Of a DNA stretch of 64,000 nt, positions 53,947 through 62,046 are shown piece by piece. Every line of letters starts with the position of its first letter. The first letter of the stretch is position 1. This DNA comes from Cellvibrio sp. pealriver (GTDB lineage: Bacteria; Pseudomonadota; Gammaproteobacteria; Pseudomonadales; Cellvibrionaceae): positions 1,951,149-2,015,148 of the forward strand of contig NZ_KQ236688.1 in NCBI RefSeq assembly GCF_001183545.1, read 5' to 3'. The position numbers and the translations under genes are program-made. The notes under the pieces were generated by a model. The model did not search any database and was not told where the DNA came from. It saw nothing but the letters and a program-made list of their open reading frames with translations.

Positions 53947-55230
53947 TCACCGCCATCGCAATTGCACTCCCGGCTTTTCTGCATCTGCAACATAACCTTC
54001 ACAAATCCATAAATCGCCAACAGCAACCAAATTATCACCGCTATAAACCAGAGGGATTTGATCGCGCAACCAGGGCTCCAATGCATATTCCTGCAATAGC
54101 TTTTTTAATGTTTGTGAGTGCGCCCGGCCCTGAGGTTTGCAACGCTCGCCGCCGGTACGATAGCGAATGTGTATATCCGGCAAATCTGCACGCAAATAAA
54201 GTCCGTTTGCTTCTTTTACTGCCGATGGCGGGAGCAATTGAAACGTCACTACAGGCAGCGCGGCAGGCAACAAAAACAAACGATCTTGATAAGGGCACAA
54301 TGCATGTTGGCTCCAGGTGATTTTTACACTGGCATCTTCACGCGATAAAAAAAGCTGGTTTTCAAGTTGCTGCCAATGCGCGCTTTCGGGAACTTCGCAT
54401 TGCTGGCTACGCAACCAATAACGCAGCAAATGTTGTCGGCGAGCAACTGAAAGTGTTTTTAACCAGGCAAGATCAACACTCTGCCCCACTCGCTCTGTGC
54501 GTGGATTTGCTTGCAGCAGATCCTGTTGCGCAAACTCGTCTAACAGAGATTCCTGTTGCGCGCATAAGTCAGCTGTCTGTTGCCACTTGCGCATAAATGC
54601 AGGCCATCGCGTATGCAACAACGGCATAATCTGATTGCGCAAAAAATTGCGGTCATAGCGATCATCCTGATTACTTTCATCTTCAACCCAGGTCAATTGC
54701 TGTGCGTGCGCATAAGCTTCCAGATCGTCACGCGAAAAATGCAGTAGAGGACGAATTAATTTCCCGCCGTTATCTAAGCATCGCTCACTGGCAATTGCAG
54801 CCAACCCACGCGGCCCCGTGCCGCGCATCAATCGCAACAACAGTGTTTCCGCCTGATCATTACTGTGATGCGCGGTTAATAAATATTCGCCTTGTTGTAC
54901 ATACTGCGAAAACACGTGGTAACGCGCTTCACGTGCGGCGTCTTCAATGCCTTTACCGCCATTTTTAACCTGCACTTTTTCAGCAATGAGGGGCAAACCC
55001 AAGTGTTTACAAAATTGCTCACACTGATGCTGCCAATCGTCTGCATTGGGCGAAATCTGGTGATTGATGTGCAATGCATGTAAGGATACAGGCAACTGCA
55101 ATTGTGCAAGCGCGTGCAGCAGCACCGTCGAATCCAATCCACCACTGAACCCTATCCACCACACCTGCTTCGGGGATGAGGTAAAAGACGGTAGATATTG
55201 ACGTAATTGTTCGGGGGTAAAATCCGGCAT
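53947..55230 (-). CDS. tilS: tRNA(Ile)-lysidine synthase TilS
   Basis: A 427-residue ATP-dependent enzyme that modifies C34 of the minor tRNA-Ile to lysidine. The PP-loop motif SGGLDS is at residues 29-34. The HHSNDQAETLLLRLMRGTG segment and the C-terminal TilS domain (YRTGGERCKPQGRAHSQTLKK) are present. Starts at 55230 or 55245 both fit. The frame stays open far upstream to 55827, but that part overlaps the divergent S9 peptidase and the palindromic element and is not family-like. No strong ribosome site is visible for either start. Confidence 0.92.
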   Translation of the reverse strand: MPDFTPEQLRQYLPSFTSSPKQVWWIGFSGGLDSTVLLHALAQLQLPVSLHALHINHQISPNADDWQHQCEQFCKHLGLPLIAEKVQVKNGGKGIEDAAREARYHVFSQYVQQGEYLLTAHHSNDQAETLLLRLMRGTGPRGLAAIASERCLDNGGKLIRPLLHFSRDDLEAYAHAQQLTWVEDESNQDDRYDRNFLRNQIMPLLHTRWPAFMRKWQQTADLCAQQESLLDEFAQQDLLQANPRTERVGQSVDLAWLKTLSVARRQHLLRYWLRSQQCEVPESAHWQQLENQLFLSREDASVKITWSQHALCPYQDRLFLLPAALPVVTFQLLPPSAVKEANGLYLRADLPDIHIRYRTGGERCKPQGRAHSQTLKKLLQEYALEPWLRDQIPLVYSGDNLVAVGDLWICEGYVADAEKPGVQLRWR

Positions 55231-55312
55231 AATTTGACATTGCATTGTGGGATTAAATGCGTAGATTAATGCGGATTTATAAACAAACAAAGTGGATCGT
55301 CTCGCGGAACGT

Positions 55313-55420
55313 AAAACCATCAGGTATGTAGCCTCAAGACACGCCGTAAATACATCCTTGTAGGCTCGATTCGGCATCCATGCCTCATACGGTCTTGAAT
55401 CTACATACCTGATAGTTTTA
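55313..55420. repeat. 108-bp palindromic intergenic element
   Basis: The outer arms (55313-55340 and 55392-55419) are inverted copies matching at 25 of 28 positions (core ATCAGGTATGTAG / CTACATACCTGAT). The inside contains CGTAAATACATCCTTGTAGG and a small GGCATCCATGCC palindrome. The arrangement resembles short non-coding repeats scattered between genes in Cellvibrio and related gammaproteobacteria, which I recall but could not search. It lies between the divergent tilS and S9 peptidase genes. Confidence 0.7.
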
Positions 55421-55443
55421 CTCCACCTCAAAACGAATTTTTT

Positions 55444-57330
55444 ATGAATACAAATCAATACGGCCACTGGCCTTCTCCCATCACACCTGAATTGCTCACC
55501 GCACAGGGAATTCGCATCAGCGATCCGCAAGCAGTAGGCAATCGATTGTATTGGTTGGAAACACGCCCGCAAGAAAAGGGCCGCAACGCGCTGGTGTGTG
55601 AAAGCGAAGGCACGCGCATGGATATTTTTGCTGCACCGCTGAGTGTGCGCACCAGGGCTCAGGAATATGGAGGGGCTTCTTACCTTGCCACCGAAACCGA
55701 TATTTTTTATGTGCAAGACAGCGATCAACGTCTTTATCAATACGATATAAACACAAAGCAATCGCGCCCCATCACGCCTGAAGGTGCCTTTCGCTACGCC
55801 GATTTTTGCCTTGATCACAAGCGGCAAAAATTATTGGCCGTGCGTGAAGATTACACAGAAAGCTCGCATCATCCACGCGCAGAAATTGTTGCCATACATT
55901 TGCAATCTCTGGCGATTAACACAATCGCCCAAGGAGCAGATTTTTATTCCAATCCACGGGTGTCACCGGATGGAAACACACTGAGTTATTTACGTTGGTT
56001 CCACCCACAAATGCCCTGGGATGGAACTGAGTGCGTTCTGGCACAACTTGATGCACAGGGCAGTATTGTGCAAGAACACATTATTGCAGGAAGCAAAACC
56101 GAATCCATTTTCCAACCACAATGGTCGCCAACCGGTGAATTATTTTTTGTATCGGACCGCACTGACTGGTGGAATATTTATCGTTGGAATGGAACCAGTG
56201 CAGAATCCATTTATTCGTTAACCGCTGAATTTGCCACACCGCAATGGGTGTTTGGCATGAGTACTTATGGCTTTTTAAATAGCGATGAGATTTTTTGCTG
56301 CTACAACCAAATGGGCTGCTGGCATTTAGCGATTATTAACATTCTCACCAAAGAATTCACAAAAATTGATTCCGAATTTCGCGATATAGCGGCAATTCAC
56401 TGCTGCGATAACAAGGCTTACTTTCTTGCATCCAGTGCAACACAAGGCTCACAGCTTTACTGCTATAACAGCAACACTATTTCTGCGATTAGCAAAAATG
56501 AAACAGCAATAGCGGCTGAATATATCGCCCATGCACAAGCAATAGAATTCCCCACGCGCGACAACGAAACAGCGCAAGCATTTTTCTATGCGCCAACCAA
56601 TCCGCAAGTCACAGTGGATCACACTTTACCGCCGCCATTACTGGTGATCTGCCACGGCGGCCCAACAGGCGCAACAGAAACCGGCTTGAATTTAAAAATC
56701 CAATTTTGGACCAGCCGCGGCTTTGCGGTACTGGATGTCAATTATCGCGGCAGCACTGGCTATGGCCGCCAGTATCGCGATCGCTTAAAACGTAATTGGG
56801 GTATTACCGATATCATTGATGTCTGTAGCGGTGTGGATTATTTAATTGCGCAGAAGAAAATCGATAAAAATAAAGTCGCTATTCGCGGCTCCAGTGCTGG
56901 AGGCTATACCGTGCTTGCAGCACTGACCTTTAGCGATACGTTTAAAGCAGGTGCAAGCCTCTATGGTATTGGCGATCTTGAAGCCCTTGCAAAAGACACA
57001 CATAAATTTGAAGCCCATTATCTGGATTCATTGGTTGGGATTTATCCGCAAGAACAACCTGTTTATCGTGAACGCTCACCTATTCATCACATTGAAAAAC
57101 TGAATTGCCCGGTGATTTTTTTACAAGGCTTACAAGATAAAGTGGTTCCGCCATCACAAGCAGAAGCGATGGTAAACGCATTACAATCCAAAGGAATTTA
57201 TACTGAATATATTACCTTTCCTGAGGAAGCTCATGGCTTTCGCCAAGCACAGACGATTCAACAGGCACTGGCAGCTGAGCTCACTTTTTATTTAAACGTA
57301 TTTGATCAAACTATTTCCGGAGAAAAGTAA
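55444..57330 (+). CDS. S9-family prolyl oligopeptidase-type peptidase
   Basis: A 628-residue serine peptidase of the acylaminoacyl-peptidase/dipeptidyl-peptidase group. The N-terminal two-thirds is a beta-propeller-like region (repeats such as NPRVSPDGNTLSYLRW). The C-terminal alpha/beta-hydrolase domain has the catalytic Ser484 in GSSAGG, Asp565 in GLQDKVVPP and His597 in EEAHGF. No signal peptide is seen, so it is probably cytoplasmic. Its stop overlaps the greB start (TAATG), implying coupled translation. Confidence 0.92.
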   Translation: MNTNQYGHWPSPITPELLTAQGIRISDPQAVGNRLYWLETRPQEKGRNALVCESEGTRMDIFAAPLSVRTRAQEYGGASYLATETDIFYVQDSDQRLYQYDINTKQSRPITPEGAFRYADFCLDHKRQKLLAVREDYTESSHHPRAEIVAIHLQSLAINTIAQGADFYSNPRVSPDGNTLSYLRWFHPQMPWDGTECVLAQLDAQGSIVQEHIIAGSKTESIFQPQWSPTGELFFVSDRTDWWNIYRWNGTSAESIYSLTAEFATPQWVFGMSTYGFLNSDEIFCCYNQMGCWHLAIINILTKEFTKIDSEFRDIAAIHCCDNKAYFLASSATQGSQLYCYNSNTISAISKNETAIAAEYIAHAQAIEFPTRDNETAQAFFYAPTNPQVTVDHTLPPPLLVICHGGPTGATETGLNLKIQFWTSRGFAVLDVNYRGSTGYGRQYRDRLKRNWGITDIIDVCSGVDYLIAQKKIDKNKVAIRGSSAGGYTVLAALTFSDTFKAGASLYGIGDLEALAKDTHKFEAHYLDSLVGIYPQEQPVYRERSPIHHIEKLNCPVIFLQGLQDKVVPPSQAEAMVNALQSKGIYTEYITFPEEAHGFRQAQTIQQALAAELTFYLNVFDQTISGEK

Positions 57331-57842
57331 TGGGACGCTGGCGACCACCATCCCCCAAAGGTTCTACTTACATCACTGCTGCGGGATTCAAACGCATGAA
57401 AGATGAAGTCACACAGTTATGGAAAATAGAGCGCCCGCAAGTCACACAAGTCGTACACGAAGCCGCGAAAAACGGTGACCGCAGTGAAAATGGCGATTAC
57501 ATTTATGGTAAGCGCCGCCTGCGTGAAATTGATTCGCGCGTGCGCTTTTTATCCAAACGCATGGAAGTGCTAACCGTCGTTGATAGGCTGCCGGATGACC
57601 GCAGCAAAGTTTTTTTTGGCGCTTGGGTAACACTGGAAGATGAAGACGGAAATGAAAAAACCTACCAGATTGTCGGGCCCGATGAATTTGATGTAACAAA
57701 ACAAAAACTCAGCATGGATTCACCGCTCGCCAAAGCCATGCTTGGTAAACGACTGGATGATGAAATTGTGTTAAAAAAACCAGAGGGAGAGGAACTGTTT
57801 TACATTACAGCGATTGATTACAAGCCGTATGATCAGGACTAA
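57330..57842 (+). CDS. greB: transcription elongation factor GreB
   Basis: A 170-residue factor that stimulates RNA polymerase to cleave backtracked transcripts. The N-terminal coiled-coil domain carries the acidic tip in NGDRSENGDYIYGKRRLREID (Asp/Glu pair for Mg). The C-terminal FKBP-like domain ends with ITAIDYKPYDQ. The start overlaps the stop of the S9 peptidase gene by one base. A terminator follows. Confidence 0.96.
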   Translation: MGRWRPPSPKGSTYITAAGFKRMKDEVTQLWKIERPQVTQVVHEAAKNGDRSENGDYIYGKRRLREIDSRVRFLSKRMEVLTVVDRLPDDRSKVFFGAWVTLEDEDGNEKTYQIVGPDEFDVTKQKLSMDSPLAKAMLGKRLDDEIVLKKPEGEELFYITAIDYKPYDQD

Positions 57843-57872
57843 AACCTGAATTGATAAAAACGCGCGCATAAT

Positions 57873-57900
57873 AAAAAAGGGCAGCAGCGCTGCCCTTTTC
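57873..57900 (+). terminator. terminator after greB
   Basis: AAAAGGGCAGC and GCTGCCCTTTT pair tightly and are followed by C and then other bases. T-runs occur on both strands, so it may also serve the convergent DUF4870 gene. Confidence 0.85.
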
Positions 57901-57918
57901 TGGAATATCTGCAACGCA

Positions 57919-58293
57919 TTATTTAATCAAACGCAACGCATAGGGAACACGGAATGTTTTACCGCTGGTCGCAGCAATCACTCCCATGATGCAAAACACA
58001 AGATGACAAATCCCCACCGCAGCCATTACCAATATGCCCACTAAAATAATCGTCAGGATCATTCCCGCCACATAGCCAATCAAAGCAGTAATCGACCAAT
58101 TGAGGGCTTCCTTACTTTGATCAAGCACATACGCATCATCTTTTTTCAGCAAATACATCAGTAAGCCGGGAATAAATCCAAAAAAGAATGTGCCCAACCA
58201 TAACAGGAGCACCAGATTTTTAGCGTCTTGCGATGCTGTGATGGCAACTTCAGTGCCGGGGGTTTCAATTTTTGGTGCTTCGTTGTTTTCCAT
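57919..58293 (-). CDS. DUF4870 membrane protein
   Basis: A 124-residue protein of the DUF4870/Tic20-like family, function unknown. A charged N-terminal tail (MENNEAPKIETPGTEV) precedes three or four hydrophobic helices (about residues 27-48, 65-95 and 95-115). The motif LDQSKEALNWSIT is typical of the family. The start at 58293 has AAGG upstream and avoids the region shared with the metG promoter. It is divergent from metG. Confidence 0.88.
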   Translation of the reverse strand: MENNEAPKIETPGTEVAITASQDAKNLVLLLWLGTFFFGFIPGLLMYLLKKDDAYVLDQSKEALNWSITALIGYVAGMILTIILVGILVMAAVGICHLVFCIMGVIAATSGKTFRVPYALRLIK

Positions 58294-58466
58294 AGCCTTA
58301 TCCTTTATTGAGGTTGAACATAGACCCGCTATTAATAGCAGCAGGCTACCGAATAAACAACCAATCACACCGAGCGACTGAAAGCTACAGCGAAAAATGC
58401 TATAGTTCGACACCTTTTTTCGCGGCTCCGGCCACAGCCCAACTGAAATTGACAGGTTTTACTTCG

Positions 58467-60494
58467 ATGACCCAATCACGCAAGATTCTCGTTACCAGCG
58501 CCCTGCCTTATGCCAACGGCTCGATCCACCTCGGCCATTTGGTGGAGTATATCCAGACCGACATTTGGGTGCGTTTCCAGAAAATGCGCGGTGTTGATTG
58601 CACCTATGTGTGCGCAGACGATGCCCACGGCACAGCAATCATGCTCAAAGCCGAGCAACTCGGTCATTCTGCGGAGCAACAAATCGCCAACGTAAAAGCG
58701 GAGCACGAGGCAGATTTTGCCGCGTTCAATATTGGTTTTGATAATTATCACTCCACCCATTCCGAGGAAAATCGCGAGCTGTCCAACTTGATTTACAGCC
58801 GCCTGAAAGCCAATGGCCATATCGCCACCCGCGCGATTACCCAAGCTTATGACCCGGAAAAACAACTGTTCCTCGCTGACCGCTACATCAAAGGCACCTG
58901 CCCAAAATGTAAAACCGAAGACCAATACGGCGATAACTGCGAGAAGTGTGGTGCGACCTATTCACCGATGGATTTGATTAACCCCAAATCAGCGATCTCT
59001 GGCGCAACACCGGTTGCCAAAGATTCCGAACACTTTTTCTTCACCTTGCCTGCGTTCAGCGATTTCCTGAAAAGCTGGACCCGCGCCGGCCACTTGCAGG
59101 ATGAAGTGGCGAACAAAATGGCCGAGTGGCTGGATGCGGGTTTGCAAGAATGGGATATATCCCGCGATGCGCCCTACTTCGGTTTTGAAATTCCCGGCGA
59201 GCCCGGCAAATATTTTTATGTCTGGTTGGATGCCCCTATCGGGTATATCGCCAGCTTGAAAAATCTTTTGGACAAACAGGGCAAGGACTGGCAGGAATAC
59301 TGGAAGCCGGATTCCACCGCCGAGGTGTATCACTTTATCGGCAAAGACATTGTGAATTTCCATGCGCTTTTCTGGCCAGCGATGTTGCACTCGGCCAATT
59401 TGCGCACTCCCACCAAAATTTGTGTACACGGATTCCTGACCGTGAACGGTACTAAGATGAGCAAGTCGCGCGGCACGTTTATTAATGCGCGCACTTATCT
59501 CGACCATTTGAATCCAGAATATTTGCGTTACTACTTTGCTGCAAAACTCACCAGCAACGTGGACGATATTGATTTAAATCTGGAAGATTTTATCCAGCGC
59601 GTGAATTCAGATCTGGTGGGCAAAGTGGTTAACATTGCCAGCCGCACGGCAAAATTCATTCACAATGCTGGCGGTGTTTTAGCAAATGAAATTGCCGATA
59701 AAACACTGTGGCAACAATTTGTCGATGCCGGTGAAACTATCGCCAATTACTACGAATCCCGCGATTACAGCAAAGCCATGCGTGAAATTATGGCGCTGGC
59801 TGATGCGGCTAACGAATACATCGCGACACAAGAACCCTGGAAACTGGCTAAGCAAGCGGGAGCCGAAGCGCAGACACAAGCAGTCTGCACCCTCGGGATT
59901 AACATGTTCCGCGCGTTGCTCACGTATTTGAAGCCCGTGTTACCCGCATTAACCAAAGATGCAGAACAATTCCTCGGGGAAACCTTGAGCTGGAATGCAC
60001 CGGTAAGTTTCCGCTCCGGTGAGAAAATTAACGAGTTCAAACCGCTGCTGACACGTGTAGAAAAAGACAAGGTCGATGCGATGATTGAAGCAGGCAAAGA
60101 AGCATTGGCCGCCGCTGCTCCAACCAAAACAGCGCCTGCGCAAACATCGGCAGCAGAACCTATCGCAGCAGAAATCGAGTTTGATGATTTCGCCAAAGTA
60201 GATTTACGCATCGCACTGATTGCCAATGCCGAACATGTTGAAGGTTCCGATAAATTATTGCGTCTGACATTGGATATTGGTGGTGAAACACGCAATGTGT
60301 TCTCAGGCATCAAGAGCGCTTACAAACCGGAAGAGTTGGTCGGAAAACTGACGGTGGTGGTTGCCAACCTCAAGCCGCGCAAAATGAAATTTGGCATGAG
60401 TGAAGGCATGGTGCTGGCCGCAGGCCCCGGCGGCAATGAATTGTATTTGCTGGAACCGCACAGCGGAGCCAAACCAGGGCAGCGAGTGATGTAA
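58467..60494 (+). CDS. metG: methionyl-tRNA synthetase
   Basis: A 675-residue class I synthetase. The HIGH-equivalent is in [11 protein letters not shown] near the N-terminus. The zinc knuckle has four Cys ([11 protein letters not shown] then CEKC). KMSKSRGTF marks the active-site loop. The C-terminal 110 residues are the EMAP/Arc1p-like tRNA-binding domain ([14 protein letters not shown]). The start at 58467 gives the conserved N-terminus [18 protein letters not shown]; the upstream frame is not family-like. The rnf operon follows. Confidence 0.97.
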   Translation: MTQSRKILVTSALPYANGSIHLGHLVEYIQTDIWVRFQKMRGVDCTYVCADDAHGTAIMLKAEQLGHSAEQQIANVKAEHEADFAAFNIGFDNYHSTHSEENRELSNLIYSRLKANGHIATRAITQAYDPEKQLFLADRYIKGTCPKCKTEDQYGDNCEKCGATYSPMDLINPKSAISGATPVAKDSEHFFFTLPAFSDFLKSWTRAGHLQDEVANKMAEWLDAGLQEWDISRDAPYFGFEIPGEPGKYFYVWLDAPIGYIASLKNLLDKQGKDWQEYWKPDSTAEVYHFIGKDIVNFHALFWPAMLHSANLRTPTKICVHGFLTVNGTKMSKSRGTFINARTYLDHLNPEYLRYYFAAKLTSNVDDIDLNLEDFIQRVNSDLVGKVVNIASRTAKFIHNAGGVLANEIADKTLWQQFVDAGETIANYYESRDYSKAMREIMALADAANEYIATQEPWKLAKQAGAEAQTQAVCTLGINMFRALLTYLKPVLPALTKDAEQFLGETLSWNAPVSFRSGEKINEFKPLLTRVEKDKVDAMIEAGKEALAAAAPTKTAPAQTSAAEPIAAEIEFDDFAKVDLRIALIANAEHVEGSDKLLRLTLDIGGETRNVFSGIKSAYKPEELVGKLTVVVANLKPRKMKFGMSEGMVLAAGPGGNELYLLEPHSGAKPGQRVM

Positions 60495-60567
60495 GCATCT
60501 GCCTATGACCTTTTTGTTAATGGAGGTCATGGGCAGCGTAAATCGGGGGAATCGAATAAGGATATAG

Positions 60568-60598
60568 ATAAAGCCCATAAGGCTTTATGTCATTTTTT
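60568..60598 (+). terminator. terminator after metG
   Basis: ATAAAGCC and GGCTTTAT pair around a 5-nt loop, followed by GTCATTTTTT. A second hairpin (TGACCT/AGGTCA) lies a little upstream at about 60507-60529. Confidence 0.6.
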
Positions 60599-60684
60599 AT
60601 TGAGAATCCCCTTCTGCTTACCGATAATACGCACCCAACTTTACCCCCCTTTATCCAGCAGTTTTCCTTTATCGGACAATCACC

Positions 60685-61275
60685 ATGAGTTTCAGCGAAT
60701 TAGCCATTATTCTGCTCAGCACCGTGTTGGTGAATAACTTTGTGCTGGCACAATTCCTCGGCCTTTGTCCGTTTATGGGTGTATCCAACAAGTTGGAGAG
60801 CGCCATTGGTATGGCGGGCGCGACGACTTTTGTAATGACGCTCGCCTCAATCTGCACCTATCTGGTTGATACCTGGGTACTTGCACCATTGGAGCTGCAA
60901 TATTTGCGCACCATCGCGTTTATTCTGGTGATCGCGGCGGTAGTCCAATTCGTCAAAATGTTTATGGAGAAAACTAGCCCACTGTTGTACCGCGTACTGG
61001 GTGTGTTCCTGCCGTTGATCACCGTAAATTGTGCGGTACTGGGCGTTGCCCTGCTAAACACCCAAAAAGCGCACAGCTTTTTTGAATCGACCATGTATGG
61101 CTTCGGCGGCGCACTGGGTTTTGCCATGGTATTGATTTTATTTTCGGCGATGCGCGAACGCCTTGCGGTTGCCGATGTGCCTGTGCCTTTTAAAGGTGCT
61201 GCAATAGGCATGATTACCGCGGGGCTGATGGCTCTTGCATTCATGGGCTTCGGCGGGCTGGTCAGCCTGCAATAA
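60685..61275 (+). CDS. rnfA: Rnf/Rsx complex subunit A
   Basis: A 196-residue integral membrane subunit of the Rnf/Rsx electron-transport complex, with six hydrophobic helices. The N-terminus [22 protein letters not shown] and the segment [14 protein letters not shown] are typical and include the conserved Cys in LGLCPFMG. Rnf couples ferredoxin/NADH electron flow to ion transport; the Rsx form maintains reduced SoxR. It is the first gene of the operon; rnfB and rnfC follow. Confidence 0.97.
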   Translation: MSFSELAIILLSTVLVNNFVLAQFLGLCPFMGVSNKLESAIGMAGATTFVMTLASICTYLVDTWVLAPLELQYLRTIAFILVIAAVVQFVKMFMEKTSPLLYRVLGVFLPLITVNCAVLGVALLNTQKAHSFFESTMYGFGGALGFAMVLILFSAMRERLAVADVPVPFKGAAIGMITAGLMALAFMGFGGLVSLQ

Positions 61276-61315
61276 CCTGGCATATGTGCCCACAAAAAGA
61301 GAGCCTGGCAGTCAC

Positions 61316-62002
61316 ATGATCGAATTTATTTTCCAGAATCCTATCCTCAGCGCGTTAATAGCACTGGGTGGCTTATCGGCGATGTTTGGCGCCGTGCTGG
61401 GCTTCGCGGCCGTCAAATTCAAAGTTGAAGGCGACCCGATTGTTGAACAGATCGATGCGTTGTTACCGCAAACCCAATGTGGTCAATGCGGCCACCCCGG
61501 CTGCCGCCCTTACGCTCAAGCCATCGCCAATGGCGAAGCCATCAACAAATGCCCTCCCGGTGGCCAGGCCACCATCAATGCCCTTGCTGATTTGCTGGAT
61601 GTAGAAGCACCTTCACTCGATGCCGAGCACGGTGAGCATCTGGATGTAAAACGTGTTGCGTTTATCCGTGAAGACGAATGCATCGGCTGCACCAAGTGTA
61701 TTCAGGCGTGCCCGATGGATGCGATTCTCGGTGCGGCCAAACATATGCATACCGTCATCGCCGATGAATGTACCGGCTGTGATCTGTGCGTTGAGCCCTG
61801 CCCGGTAGACTGTATCGACATGATTCCCGTACAAACTGATCTGACAACCTGGAAGTGGGAATTACCCGCCACCAATCAGACACCGGTGTTCCACGTAGTA
61901 GCCCAGGAAGTCAATTTGATCGCCTCTGACCGTGGACGTGGAGTTGCACTTGCCAACGGGAGCTCCAATGGCGAAACCGATGATGGCGAAAAAGCAGCCT
62001 GA
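61316..62002 (+). CDS. rnfB: Rnf/Rsx complex iron-sulfur subunit B
   Basis: A 228-residue subunit. An N-terminal membrane anchor (about residues 10-32) precedes a 4Fe-4S domain with the Cys cluster CGQCGHPGC plus a later Cys (NKCPPGG). Two ferredoxin-type clusters follow ([12 protein letters not shown] and [12 protein letters not shown]). The start at 61316 gives the conserved [11 protein letters not shown]-terminus. The C-terminal extension after about residue 195 is short and Asp/Glu/Ser-rich. Confidence 0.96.
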   Translation: MIEFIFQNPILSALIALGGLSAMFGAVLGFAAVKFKVEGDPIVEQIDALLPQTQCGQCGHPGCRPYAQAIANGEAINKCPPGGQATINALADLLDVEAPSLDAEHGEHLDVKRVAFIREDECIGCTKCIQACPMDAILGAAKHMHTVIADECTGCDLCVEPCPVDCIDMIPVQTDLTTWKWELPATNQTPVFHVVAQEVNLIASDRGRGVALANGSSNGETDDGEKAA

Positions 62003-62046
62003 TACGCCTTGATGACTACCGTATCGACGACGAGAAACTCGCATAA

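Noticed and set aside
55231..55827. Long N-terminal extension of the tilS reading frame
   Set aside because: It crosses the palindromic element and overlaps the divergent S9 peptidase gene; TilS homologues begin near 55230-55245.
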